Program-made: the position numbers and the translations under genes
Virus record (IMG/VR): IMGVR_UViG_3300042691_019948
Coordinates: 1 to 25,504 of that record
Source of the DNA: a virus
Reading direction: 5' to 3' (one strand)
Length of the DNA stretch: 25,504 bases
The notes under the pieces: generated by a model
What the model saw: only the letters and a program-made list of their open reading frames with translations
Database searches by the model: none
What the model was told of the DNA's origin: nothing
In this document: piece after piece, positions 4,511-11,287 of the stretch
How positions within the stretch are numbered: position 1 is the stretch's first letter
Layout of the letters: every line of letters starts with the position of its first letter

Positions 4511-4765
4511 TTAGTTTGCACTAAACATGAAGCTGACATCGCTCGTGATCATTTCGTCCACTTGTTCCATAGAGAGTCCAACGATGAAGTCGTCCCCTCC
4601 AGAACTTACCATGCAGAGGTTCTTGAAGTTTTGATATGGCCTGACATTGTCTATTCGGTAGAAGATCGCGGGTTCGCATTCAAATTTTTCGGGTGTTAAC
4701 CCTACCAAATCTGCCACCTTCTTTTCGTCAGTGTCTATAACTATGGGAAGTATGACTCTAAACAT
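4511..4765 (-). CDS. Small hypothetical protein
   Basis: An 84-aa protein beginning MFRVILPIVIDTDEKKVADL, then a segment with strands (AIFYRIDNVRPYQNF, LCMVSSGGDDFIVGLSMEQV) and a helical end. It looks like a compact alpha/beta protein; family not recognised. Its ATG is one base after the stop of the metalloprotein gene upstream, so the two are probably translated as a pair. Confidence 0.65.
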   Translation of the reverse strand: MFRVILPIVIDTDEKKVADLVGLTPEKFECEPAIFYRIDNVRPYQNFKNLCMVSSGGDDFIVGLSMEQVDEMITSDVSFMFSAN

Positions 4766-4766
4766 A

Positions 4767-5009
4767 TCAATCCAAATTTACTCGTCTATAACCAAGCTCC
4801 CAAAGGAATTCGGATATTTTTACACCATATTGTTCAACATAGTGTTCATCCCAATGCTTGAACTCATGGTGAAGATATTCATGGATAGCAACCTCTAAAT
4901 GCTGCTTTGCCGGAAGCCTTGGATCAATTTCAATCAAGCCGTCTTCATGGTAAAGACCCCTAGCCTTTTCCCTACCCAACTTTCTGTATTTAATCCTTGG
5001 ATTCTCCAT
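4767..5009 (-). CDS. Small HExxH zinc-metalloprotease-like protein
   Basis: An 80-aa protein starting MENPRIKYRKLGREKARGLY. It has a helix containing AIHEYLHHEFKHWDE, which carries the HExxH motif of zincin metallopeptidases (two His zinc ligands and the catalytic Glu), with further His and Glu residues just after. It resembles short SprT- or ImmA-like phage proteins but is much shorter than those families, so the third ligand and activity are uncertain. The start at 5009 is preferred over one 45 nt upstream, whose extra residues (MRCAFFSVFCIIRRA) look unnatural and occupy the promoter region. It is followed directly by the 4765 gene. Confidence 0.68.
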   Translation of the reverse strand: MENPRIKYRKLGREKARGLYHEDGLIEIDPRLPAKQHLEVAIHEYLHHEFKHWDEHYVEQYGVKISEFLWELGYRRVNLD

Positions 5010-5054
5010 TGCACGTCTGATTATGCAAAATACAGAAAAAAATGCACACCTCAT

Positions 5055-5082
5055 GTAACAAAAACGCGCACAAAAATGTTAC
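5055..5082. promoter_or_regulatory. Inverted repeat between operons
   Basis: GTAACA (5055-5060) and TGTTAC (5077-5082) flank a centre containing GCGC between A runs. It lies upstream of the metalloprotein gene and just after the phosphoesterase stop. The half-sites match those of the stronger repeat at 3068-3096 (28-bp span here, 27 bp there for the same hexamers), so both may bind the same regulator. Confidence 0.4.
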
Positions 5083-5088
5083 GAGAGA

Positions 5089-6111
5089 CTATTTAATCTT
5101 CCCGTCCACAATTCGGTAGTTTGTTACCTCAAAGTCCTCATTATCAAACACTTTGACGTGAGCGAAGCCGTGTGTAAATTTGTTAATAGGCATATAGTCA
5201 GGGTGAAGTTCACACAGGCAAGCCACCGACCAGCAGGTGGTCACCCTTCCGTTGATGTTAGGCTCGGTATGCTCTGAGGTTTGGTGGTGATGTCCGCAGA
5301 TTGCGTTGTCTTTGGCTCTGAGATAAAGTCCACGGGCGATGTTTACCGGGCTGAACATACTTGATCCAAACTCGTGGCCGTGAAGGGCTACCAGCTTACC
5401 CATTTTAACAAGCTGCTTGTCTGGGATGAACGTGATGTTCAATTTCTCCAAGTGAAGGATGGATTGCAGGGAAAATTCCTCGATGCCTACAAGGTCCGAT
5501 GCGTTGTTGATCAAATAGTGGTCCCAGCGGATGTCGTGGTTTCCTGCTTTGAAGTATATTGCTTGTGTAGGGAACAGTCGTCGCAAGGTGTAGAGGAAAT
5601 CTCTTGCCATGTAGATTTCTGTTGCGAGGTCTCGCTTGCGCGGGTCCTTTTGGAATCGGCTGATCGCATAGAAGTCGATGAGGTCCCCGTTGATGTAGAT
5701 CGTGTTGACTTCGTTTTCAAGACCATACTTGAGCGCAGCCGTGAGGGCTGGAATGTTGTGATATGGTACGTGAATGTCGGTGAGAAATAGGATATCATTA
5801 TGGTTAGTTGGAAATTTATACGGACTGTACTTGTTTTCCCTTGAGTCTGGTAGACCCAGCGGATTACTTTCGGGTATCAGCTCATTAATGATTTCCTCGA
5901 ACGCATTTACGATTGCCTGTGGCTTGATCCGGGCTTTCTTTACCGGCTCCTTATGAAAATTTTTCTTTTTCCAAGCCAAGAATGCTCGTTTGAAAGAATC
6001 AAGAGTGGCGCCAGTTTCAATGTTCTCCCACTCCTCTTCAATCTTCTTGTTTTGGCTTAGGTCTCGCGTATCGTTTAAGATATTGCGATAGTTTTGTACG
6101 CTATTTTTCAT
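5089..6111 (-). CDS. Calcineurin-like metallophosphoesterase
   Basis: A 340-aa protein. The first 100 residues or so are a helical, Lys-rich domain (AFLAWKKKNFHKEPVKKARI) without catalytic motifs. The phosphoesterase core follows, with all family motifs: DIHVPYH near residue 112 (D-x-H), GDLIDF near 142 (GDxxD), AGNHDIRWD near 190 (GNHD), HGHEFG near 244 and CGHHHQTS near 273 (GHxH). These bind two metal ions and hydrolyse phosphomono- or diesters; the substrate here is unknown, and phage relatives are often assumed to act on nucleic acids or nucleotides. The ATG at 6111 was chosen because the longer version starts at a TTG that forms the end of the -7 promoter element. It is bounded upstream by a terminator. 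Confidence 0.85.
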   Translation of the reverse strand: MKNSVQNYRNILNDTRDLSQNKKIEEEWENIETGATLDSFKRAFLAWKKKNFHKEPVKKARIKPQAIVNAFEEIINELIPESNPLGLPDSRENKYSPYKFPTNHNDILFLTDIHVPYHNIPALTAALKYGLENEVNTIYINGDLIDFYAISRFQKDPRKRDLATEIYMARDFLYTLRRLFPTQAIYFKAGNHDIRWDHYLINNASDLVGIEEFSLQSILHLEKLNITFIPDKQLVKMGKLVALHGHEFGSSMFSPVNIARGLYLRAKDNAICGHHHQTSEHTEPNINGRVTTCWSVACLCELHPDYMPINKFTHGFAHVKVFDNEDFEVTNYRIVDGKIK

Positions 6112-6126
6112 TTGGTTGATATGTTG

Positions 6127-6134
6127 CAAATATA
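6127..6134 (-). promoter_or_regulatory. -7 promoter element for the phosphoesterase gene
   Basis: Minus-strand TATATTTG lies 15 nt before the ATG at 6111, predicting a leader of about 11 nt. No good CTTG or TTTG is found 19-20 bp upstream, where the T run of the preceding terminator sits, so only half of the promoter is supported. Confidence 0.5.
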
Positions 6135-6149
6135 ATCACTATCACCAAC

Positions 6150-6176
6150 AAAAAAACCGCCCCTAATCAGGAGCGG
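6150..6176 (-). terminator. Intrinsic terminator upstream of the phosphoesterase
   Basis: Minus strand: CCGCTCCT, loop GATT, AGGGGCGG, then seven T. The stem has eight pairs including one G-T. It ends transcription coming from the 6265-6501 gene and the operon behind it. Confidence 0.82.
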
Positions 6177-6264
6177 TTCACACAAACGAAATGATTAAAA
6201 CAAACTGAACTTGCGCCACAACAACGCAACTCAGCAAATGTATTAATAATCCGTTTTAGAGGGT

Positions 6265-6501
6265 TCATTTTCTTTTGATTACGATGACTTTCTGCTTCTT
6301 ATTTTCTATTGGAAGTTTCTTCCATACCATGTACTTAATTGGAAGGATTGTACCAACAGTTAAGAAGCATCCTAATGCGCTTGCATAATTTCCCTGAATG
6401 AGAGATATTACAAACGCGATGACAAACGCAATCAAGAATGACGTTAGTGTTATGTTGGGAAGTTCCAACATATATCGGATAAATGATTTCTTTAGTTCCA
6501 A
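6265..6501 (-). CDS. Small two-helix membrane protein
   Basis: A 78-aa protein with a basic start (MELKKSFIRYMLELP), two hydrophobic segments at about residues 17-35 (ITLTSFLIAFVIAFVISLI) and 41-60 (SALGCFLTVGTILPIKYMV) and a highly basic C-terminus (KKLPIENKKQKVIVIKRK). This is the shape of small holins and of other phage inner-membrane proteins; no family is recognised. The longest frame starts at TTG (6501); the first ATG is residue 11 (6471). A 14-codon ORF upstream ends over the TTG, so translation may be coupled. A terminator follows 90 nt later. Confidence 0.6.
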   Translation of the reverse strand: MELKKSFIRYMLELPNITLTSFLIAFVIAFVISLIQGNYASALGCFLTVGTILPIKYMVWKKLPIENKKQKVIVIKRK

Positions 6502-6536
6502 AATATGAATTGTGTTTTTTCGTTAATTTCACCCAT
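6492..6536 (-). CDS. Possible 14-aa leader peptide
   Basis: ATG at 6536 opens MGEINEKTQFIFWN and stops at 6492-6494, overlapping the TTG start of the membrane protein. It follows a TATATTTG element at 6559-6566. It could be a leader peptide that delivers ribosomes to the TTG start. Such short ORFs also occur by chance. Confidence 0.3.
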   Translation of the reverse strand: MGEINEKTQFIFWN

Positions 6537-6558
6537 GATGACCAATGTAGCCGGCACA

Positions 6559-6566
6559 CAAATATA
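6559..6566 (-). promoter_or_regulatory. -7 promoter element
   Basis: Minus-strand TATATTTG fits TAnnTTTG exactly and lies 58 bp before the start of the small membrane protein. No clear -33 partner is seen at 17-23 bp. Confidence 0.42.
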
Positions 6567-6634
6567 CATTACTTTTTTGTCGCCGTTTTCGACCCAACAA
6601 TATCTCTCGTATATTATTGATTCGATAACAGACA

Positions 6635-6913
6635 TCAGTCTATGGTTTCTATTTTTAATTTGTCGTACTCGTCAAGGTCAACTATTTTGCCCTCAAACTT
6701 TCCTCGGTACGTACAGTCAATAACGTCGCAACCTCCTTCGCTATTCCATGCCATAGCCATTGCTCGGATGTGTTTCTTAACGCTATCGATTGTATTGAGT
6801 ACTTCAGACGTCTGAAGAGTCTCGTTGTTCTCACCAATAGTTTTTACGCGAAAGGCGTTTACCTTTTTACCGTCAATTGTACGACGCGCATCTTTAATCT
6901 CTATTCTGCCCAT
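6635..6913 (-). CDS. YegP/DUF1508-like small protein
   Basis: A 92-aa protein. Its middle part (VKTIGENNETLQTSEVLNTI, then DSVKKHIRAMAMAW) resembles the YegP/DUF1508 unit, in which a strand carries the 'x-G-E-x-x-x-x-S-E-x-x' pattern and a helix begins after a Ser. A strand-rich end (CTYRGKFEGKIVDLDEY) follows. The role of this family in phages is unknown. It overlaps the upstream gene by 20 nt and ends the replication-side leftward operon before a promoter region. Confidence 0.6.
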   Translation of the reverse strand: MGRIEIKDARRTIDGKKVNAFRVKTIGENNETLQTSEVLNTIDSVKKHIRAMAMAWNSEGGCDVIDCTYRGKFEGKIVDLDEYDKLKIETID

Positions 6914-7166
6914 CTTCTATTTTTTTTAGTTCATTAAAATGTCCACTGATCCAAAGGTACATATCATTTCCAGTCAGTTCGTATAATCTTACATTGATTA
7001 ACTTCATTAGAGACTGATCACGGGCATATTTTTTCTTTGGCTTATGAACACCCATTTTAGGGTATTCCATGTCGTCAGTGAGGAGCTTATGCCTCAGATT
7101 CCGAAGGTGTTGTAACTCGGTCAATGTCGACGGTGTAGGCGGCAAGTATATCGGGGTTCCGTTCAT
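6894..7166 (-). CDS. Small hypothetical protein, start uncertain
   Basis: A 90-aa frame of unrecognised family, mainly helical and basic in the middle (GVHKPKKKYARDQSLMKLIN), ending in KKIEDGQNRD. The longest version starts at 7166 and overlaps the DnaA-like gene by 80 nt. Its N-terminal part (TLTELQHLRNLRHKLLTDD) still looks protein-like. A start at the internal ATG at 7070 (MEYPKMG) would remove the overlap and leave a 58-aa protein. I keep the long form with reservation. Confidence 0.55.
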   Translation of the reverse strand: MNGTPIYLPPTPSTLTELQHLRNLRHKLLTDDMEYPKMGVHKPKKKYARDQSLMKLINVRLYELTGNDMYLWISGHFNELKKIEDGQNRD

Positions 7167-7572
7167 CGAAAAAATCTAATAAAAGTTCTTGTTTGGTTTG
7201 ATCTAAGTCAGCAATGAAGTGACGTATTTTTTTGCGGCGCACTGCGTTGTATGCGTAGTCTCCTTTAACTGTTTTCAGCGCGTGACATACAGTTGAGTGG
7301 TCTTTGTTTACCGTTCTTGCAACTTCCGCAAGGCTCTTAGTTGAGCAAACCTTTACGGCGGTCATGTATACCTGGCGAGCTAAAACTACATCGGCGAAAC
7401 GCTTCTGGCTTTTAATATCGGAAGCACGAACCTCAAAGTGCTTGCTTACCTTTTTCATTATTTCGTTTTCTTGAGGATCTTCTATTTTATGAAGGTACTC
7501 ATAAACTTTTGTGAATTCAGCCCGACGAGGTGACGGGACCATGTTTACTAGGTCTTTGAATGTGTATCTCAT
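7087..7572 (-). CDS. DnaA domain IV-like DNA-binding protein without ATPase
   Basis: A 161-aa protein. Residues about 35-110 match the DNA-binding domain IV of bacterial DnaA: a segment VSKHFEVRASDIKSQKRFAD, the helix VVLARQVYMTAVKV and the signature SLAEVARTVNKDHSTVCHAL, whose DHSTV-x-x-A core contacts DnaA boxes. The AAA+ ATPase domain of DnaA is absent. The short N-terminal part (NMVPSPRRAEFTKVYEYLHK) and the C-terminal 50 residues are not recognised. It lies downstream of the SSB-like gene in the replication block. It may mark the phage origin, recruit host DnaA-type machinery or act as a regulator. Confidence 0.82.
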   Translation of the reverse strand: MRYTFKDLVNMVPSPRRAEFTKVYEYLHKIEDPQENEIMKKVSKHFEVRASDIKSQKRFADVVLARQVYMTAVKVCSTKSLAEVARTVNKDHSTVCHALKTVKGDYAYNAVRRKKIRHFIADLDQTKQELLLDFFDERNPDILAAYTVDIDRVTTPSESEA

Positions 7573-7591
7573 TTGTTCGTTTGTTTAAAGC

Positions 7592-7626
7592 CGTGGCGGG
7601 TTTGCTTGCATTTATCCCCCGCCACG
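7592..7626. promoter_or_regulatory. Strong hairpin between SSB-like and DnaA-like genes
   Basis: CGTGGCGGG (7592-7600) pairs perfectly with CCCGCCACG (7618-7626) around a 17-nt loop. No T run follows in either direction, so it is not a standard terminator. It may slow RNA decay, lower read-through between the SSB-like and DnaA-like genes or be a protein-binding site. Confidence 0.6.
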
Positions 7627-7640
7627 ACCTTTGGTTAAGA

Positions 7641-8276
7641 TTAGAATGGCAATCCGTCATCATCTGGATCTTCAACTACCTGTGGGGCGGCGTATGAATC
7701 CAACTTCTTTACGGAGCTAACTGCCTTTACTTGTGGAAGGAAGATATCGTTGAGATGCTTCTCAAAGAACTCTTGGCGCTCTGTGTCATCCCACACAACT
7801 TGACCCTTCACCTTGATTTGTTTCATTTCTGGCATATTGCCTGGGTTGTCCTTAGTCCAACCCCACTTGATGTCTTCTTGCCCCTGGCGCAAGTAAAGCA
7901 TTGTACGAGTCTTTCCGTCAATCTCCTTTGACCACGGAGTCAGAGTGATCTCCTTTCCGGCATCGATGTTTGGCATTGACAAAAAGAATCCAGACGAGTA
8001 ACGTGAACTCCACGGCATTTGGATTTGGTATTCGTTGCCGCCATCCTTCAGGACAACGCACAGCTGATCGCCATAACCCTGCTCGGACACGCGCTTGAAC
8101 ACGTCTACGATGTAGCCTGAAAGAGATGCGTAACGCTCCTCAAACCAAACTTTGGTTCCGTCTTTACTGTTACACTTAATTGAGCCAGCCGTTCCTTCCG
8201 GAACACGCTTAGCAATCTTACCGCCAGCAATGCTGAGATAAGTACGGTTTGATGAACCACCTTGATTTAATCCCAT
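7641..8276 (-). CDS. Single-stranded DNA-binding protein-like
   Basis: A 211-aa protein with a beta-rich body (VWFEERYASLSGYIVDVFKR, GNEYQIQMPW, ITLTPWSKEIDG, RTMLYLRQGQ) that could form an OB fold. It ends in an acidic tail, EDPDDDGLPF, the hallmark of SSB proteins, where the last residues dock replication partners. Sequence similarity to classical SSB is weak, so the call rests on the tail, the strand pattern and its place between primase-helicase and DnaA-like genes. The ATG at 8276 was chosen because the longer frame from 8339 starts upstream of the promoter element at 8309-8316. Confidence 0.7.
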   Translation of the reverse strand: MGLNQGGSSNRTYLSIAGGKIAKRVPEGTAGSIKCNSKDGTKVWFEERYASLSGYIVDVFKRVSEQGYGDQLCVVLKDGGNEYQIQMPWSSRYSSGFFLSMPNIDAGKEITLTPWSKEIDGKTRTMLYLRQGQEDIKWGWTKDNPGNMPEMKQIKVKGQVVWDDTERQEFFEKHLNDIFLPQVKAVSSVKKLDSYAAPQVVEDPDDDGLPF

Positions 8277-8308
8277 AGATTTTTGATTAATTAATTGGTT
8301 ATATTTCG

Positions 8309-8340
8309 CAAATGTAGCATATATGTTTCTTTTGTGCAAG
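8309..8340 (-). promoter_or_regulatory. Promoter of the SSB-like gene
   Basis: Minus-strand CTTG (8337-8340), a 20-bp spacer, then TACATTTG (8309-8316). This fits the Bacteroidota promoter and the CTTG-N19/20-TAnnTTTG form seen repeatedly here. It predicts an mRNA start near 8303 and a leader of about 27 nt to the ATG at 8276. Confidence 0.7.
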
Positions 8341-8380
8341 AAAAAAACTGTTAAATTTATACCCTAGATGTCATTTTTCG

Positions 8381-10321
8381 TCATTCCCAAGCCTCCGCGT
8401 ACCCGTTCGGGTGCTGAATGTCCTCATTCCATTCCTTGGCTTCGCGAGAATCCGTCCAATTTCTGTTTGGTCTGATGGCTGACGCCTTCGGTTCTTCAAT
8501 TTGAGCCTGTACGTACTTGCCGTCAATCGCCTGTTGGAGATAGTCAACACCATCAAACGTAAACCTTCGGGTGTTCCTTTGTAGTTGGAACTCAAAGAAG
8601 CCCTTTATACCCACGATCTTTTGTCGGCGGATCTTCTTACTGTGGAACTCGCAGATCGGACTTTCTGGGGCTGTCTGAGCGAACGGGCGGTGGTATATAA
8701 GGATGTTGTCGGCCTTGTTGTTCCACATCGCACCATCAGCAAGGTCAAATACCTCTGGGCAAGGATAGTTTCCATCGTCTCCCTTACGCATTTTGTGTGG
8801 ATGGACCACGATGTCGAAGTACACGTTGTTCTTTCGGGCAAACCGTGTACAATCAGAAAGGAACGTCTCAAGGTACTTGTCGCTGCGACCCCCACCCTTT
8901 GTGTAGTCGTTGGCCATCTGATTGAACGGGTCGATGACAACTCGTTCCACACCGTGCTTGACAATGAGGGTAAGGAACACCTCCTTGACGTATTCGGGGG
9001 TAGGACTTACACTCTTGGGGTACACCATGAAGATGTGATCGCCAATCATCTTGTACACCTTCATGTACATATCGTAGGATGGACGATTCGGGTTGTTGGG
9101 TGTGCAGTCCTTTCCAAAGTAAATCTCCACCATGTCGTGGTAAAATTGCTCTGCTGGCAATTCCTCAGGGGTAAATATGGCAACCTTCTCTCCGAACTTC
9201 ACGATGCGAAACACCATCTCCCACTTCATGAATGAGGACTTGCCATAGTTTCCTATACCAGAAACAATTGTTAAATCCCCCTTTACTCGCTTGAAGTGTT
9301 TGTCAAGCGCAGGTACTCCAAGTGGTTGAGCGGCCCTGTATCCGTGCAGGTATATGTCGGACGCCTGTTCAATAACTTCCTCTGCATAAATCACATCATT
9401 CGCCGCAATATTCGCCGCATCTTCTGCGGTGATTACGATGTCAACCTCCAGTCGGTTACTCTTACTAACCAACTGATCCTTGGTAAACTCGGCTGTATTC
9501 CATTGATTCATGCTGGCCCGGTACGCGCTACGGATAGCCTGACGACATTCCATCTGACTGAAACTCGCGTCAGGGACTACGTATGTCATCATCAAACTAT
9601 AGCAGGTCTCCTCAAGCATCCCAAACCGGCAGCAGCTTGCGGCCAACTTGAACACGAAGTGGTTCCTCTCACCCTCACGGAACGCGTCACCCTTGGACGT
9701 CATCCACGTCAAGAGGTTTTGGAATATCTTGTCGTCGTCGCTAATCGTTTCTGTAGCCGTCTGCTTTGGCAACCTTCTATCTTCCTTTTTCACAGGCAAC
9801 TTTGAGTAGACCTCTGCATTGGGGTTATAGTACAACTCCGGATCATATGACTCAAAGCACAAACGGGAAACATTACGTCCTGTCTTGTCGATGTCGGGCA
9901 TTTCCGCCATTAGTGCGTCAAAATGCTCTTTATGTTTGGTTTTCCACTCAATTTGCACCAAAGCCTTTACACCATTTCCCGAAGGTGATACCCAAACAGC
10001 CGTAATGTACCTTATAAGTGACAATTCGTTTCTCTTTTGGGTGATATTTGGGACATTATCGAAATCAAGCACAATATATCCTGAGTGTTCGACAAGTTCA
10101 GAATCCTTGCGTTTGTTAAAAAGCCCACTGAAGCAAACTGCTGGAAGTTTCTTTTTTAAATCATCCGCCTCTTTCTTGGTCTTGGCTTCCCTCGCCCTCT
10201 GTACAAGGTCCTTTGACTTTCCAGTCCGAATTCGTTCAAGTGCGCCCAGCACAGTAATTTGGTGTCCTTGCAGGTCGTTGAAGTCTTTGTAGATTGAAAT
10301 CTTACCATGTGTTGTTGTCAT
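8381..10321 (-). CDS. Primase-helicase with VirE/BT4734-like N-terminal domain
   Basis: A 646-aa two-part replication enzyme. Residues about 1-180 match the VirE N-terminal/BT4734 type, related to archaeo-eukaryotic primases. The acidic motif VLDFDNV (84-90) would bind metal, and SPSGNGVK is at 112-119. Residues about 200-270 are helical and resemble a primase C-terminal linker. Residues about 330-590 form a RecA-like DnaB-family helicase core. Walker A is GIGNYGKSS (355-363), with TPEELPAEQF just after, Walker B is VVIDPF (461-466), and a His motif VVHPHK is at 505-510. The C-terminal 60 residues are polar. It probably primes and unwinds phage DNA. The start overlaps the HTH replication gene by 20 nt, suggesting coupled translation. 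No polymerase gene is visible in the window. Confidence 0.88.
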   Translation of the reverse strand: MTTTHGKISIYKDFNDLQGHQITVLGALERIRTGKSKDLVQRAREAKTKKEADDLKKKLPAVCFSGLFNKRKDSELVEHSGYIVLDFDNVPNITQKRNELSLIRYITAVWVSPSGNGVKALVQIEWKTKHKEHFDALMAEMPDIDKTGRNVSRLCFESYDPELYYNPNAEVYSKLPVKKEDRRLPKQTATETISDDDKIFQNLLTWMTSKGDAFREGERNHFVFKLAASCCRFGMLEETCYSLMMTYVVPDASFSQMECRQAIRSAYRASMNQWNTAEFTKDQLVSKSNRLEVDIVITAEDAANIAANDVIYAEEVIEQASDIYLHGYRAAQPLGVPALDKHFKRVKGDLTIVSGIGNYGKSSFMKWEMVFRIVKFGEKVAIFTPEELPAEQFYHDMVEIYFGKDCTPNNPNRPSYDMYMKVYKMIGDHIFMVYPKSVSPTPEYVKEVFLTLIVKHGVERVVIDPFNQMANDYTKGGGRSDKYLETFLSDCTRFARKNNVYFDIVVHPHKMRKGDDGNYPCPEVFDLADGAMWNNKADNILIYHRPFAQTAPESPICEFHSKKIRRQKIVGIKGFFEFQLQRNTRRFTFDGVDYLQQAIDGKYVQAQIEEPKASAIRPNRNWTDSREAKEWNEDIQHPNGYAEAWE

Positions 10322-10943
10322 CTTGAATAGGTGTTTGTTTTATTGTTTTTGTTTGTGTTTCGTCTTCCCATCTTCTATCGCGAAGATATCTTACCGGGTC
10401 CTTCCAATACTTGGCTTCGCGACCCGATTTATGGTTACCCATGCCTTCAACTGCTAATATGCGATCCTCAGCAGAGAGTTTGTTCCATACAGTTAAGGTC
10501 TGCTTCTTGTCCACCTTCTTGTTGTATGCTTGCCAAAAATCCTCAAAAGAGTATTTATATGTTATTTCTTTTTTTGTATTATCTATATATGTAGTGGCGG
10601 GTTTTCGGATATCGGGTTTTCCGCTTTCCGTTAAACCGCTCTCGGTTGACTCGTAGTAGACGATGTAGTTAAACCCTCTTGACAAACCATCGTTACCAAT
10701 TATTCGCACCGAATGTATGTACCCTAAAAGTTCCAATTCATCCCATGCGCTAGAGATTGAATCCTTACCGTCCAACGAGTAGTCGGTTAATTTGCTTTTG
10801 TAAATAACCCAATCATGCGGGAGGGATAGTAGAAATGACAATAGCCCCTTTGCTTTTAGGCTTATTGACTTGTCCCTTAAAAATTCAGTAGGAACCATTG
10901 CAAAAGGCACGTTCCTCGTTTTAACAATTTGTCCTGTGTTCAT
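10302..10943 (-). CDS. Helix-turn-helix replication protein
   Basis: A 213-aa protein. Residues 10-95 are a winged-helix domain of the kind found in phage replication initiators: VPTEFLRDKSISLKAKGLLS, then LLSLPHDW, a tyrosine-rich turn, and DSISSAWDELELLGYI as recognition region. Residues 95-125 are a polar linker. The C-terminal part (FEDFWQAYNKKVDKKQTLTV, ending with KYWKDPVRYLRDRRW) matches the common 'FE.FW..Y..K..K..A...W' module of phage replication and helicase-loading proteins. It is likely to bind the origin and load the helicase encoded next to it. The ATG at 10943 comes 6 nt after the T run of a terminator hairpin, so its expression is probably controlled by that leader RNA. Confidence 0.8.
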   Translation of the reverse strand: MNTGQIVKTRNVPFAMVPTEFLRDKSISLKAKGLLSFLLSLPHDWVIYKSKLTDYSLDGKDSISSAWDELELLGYIHSVRIIGNDGLSRGFNYIVYYESTESGLTESGKPDIRKPATTYIDNTKKEITYKYSFEDFWQAYNKKVDKKQTLTVWNKLSAEDRILAVEGMGNHKSGREAKYWKDPVRYLRDRRWEDETQTKTIKQTPIQDDNNTW

Positions 10944-10948
10944 AAAAT

Positions 10949-10979
10949 AAAAAAAGCCCGCAAGAGCAACTTCGCGGGC
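10949..10979 (-). terminator. Intrinsic terminator immediately before the HTH replication gene
   Basis: Minus strand: GCCCGC, a 12-nt loop, GCGGGC, then seven T (plus-strand A at 10949-10955). It lies downstream of the promoter at 11065-11096 and before the ATG at 10943, which fits regulated termination rather than simple end-of-gene termination. Confidence 0.75.
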
Positions 10980-11060
10980 CTAATTTGGTAAACAAGTACT
11001 TTACCTAGGCATCCGAAGCCTAGTTTGCTGTTGCTCTATAACAAACTACGCTTGGAATAT
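10949..11060 (-). ncRNA. Structured leader RNA with pseudoknot potential ahead of the replication operon
   Basis: Transcribed leftward from the promoter at 11065-11096. Elements in transcript order: AGAGCAAC (11030-11037), then a hairpin CTAGGC-TTCGGAT-GCCTAG (11005-11023), directly abutting GGTAAA-GTACTTG-TTTACC (10987-11005), then the terminator hairpin GCCCGC...GCGGGC with seven T. The terminator loop contains GTTGCTCT (10963-10970), an exact 8-base complement of the first element. The RNA can therefore fold as a pseudoknot or as a closed multi-arm structure competing with the terminator. The next gene starts 6 nt after the T run. It may be an attenuator or riboswitch-like leader, or a small RNA. 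I recognise no known class. Confidence 0.62.
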
Positions 11061-11064
11061 TTGG

Positions 11065-11096
11065 CAAACATAAACTAACCACGCGAGGTTGTCAAG
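11065..11096 (-). promoter_or_regulatory. Promoter of the replication operon leader
   Basis: Minus-strand CTTG (11093-11096), 20-bp spacer, TATGTTTG (11065-11072). The expected mRNA start is near 11060, giving a leader of about 115 nt before the HTH replication gene. The -33 element lies in the last codons of the zinc-ribbon gene. Confidence 0.68.
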
Positions 11097-11283
11097 GATT
11101 TTCTTCATTATTTTTTATGTGCCACGTTTCGCACTCCCAGCACATATAGACTTTCTGATCATAGTCACAGTGTTCCTGCGCCTCTTTACGAGTCTTATAG
11201 GCTCGCTTGCCACAGCTGTAAATAGAGTTTTTCATCATGAACCCAAAGAAGAATATTGTAAGTGCGATAGAAACGATAAACAT
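11092..11283 (-). CDS. Small zinc-ribbon-like protein
   Basis: A 63-aa protein. The first 17 residues are hydrophobic (MFIVSIALTIFFFGFMM) and may be a membrane anchor or, if a start at residue 17 is used, not part of the protein. The rest carries SCGKRAYKTRKEAQEHCDYD and YMCWECETWHI. The layout of aromatic-C-x-x-C plus W-H-hydrophobic ending is common in short phage zinc-ribbon proteins of unknown role. The upstream promoter puts TAAATTTG only 4 nt before this ATG, supporting the long form as a leaderless message. It is divergent from the rightward structural operon. Confidence 0.65.
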   Translation of the reverse strand: MFIVSIALTIFFFGFMMKNSIYSCGKRAYKTRKEAQEHCDYDQKVYMCWECETWHIKNNEENP

Positions 11284-11287
11284 AGCG

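Noticed and set aside
5374-5790. 138-codon ORF opposite the phosphoesterase
   Set aside because: The opposite strand carries all motifs of a known enzyme; this frame has no recognisable pattern.
8585-9235. 216-codon ORF opposite the primase-helicase
   Set aside because: The His/Val/Leu-rich product is typical of the complement of a coding strand, and it covers the Walker A and B region of the helicase.
10955-11040. A tRNA-Pro-like reading of the leader RNA (7-nt loop TTCGGAT on a 6-bp stem)
   Set aside because: The loop resembles an anticodon loop, but there is no D arm, the other loop is not T-loop-like and about 17 extra bases precede the closing strand.
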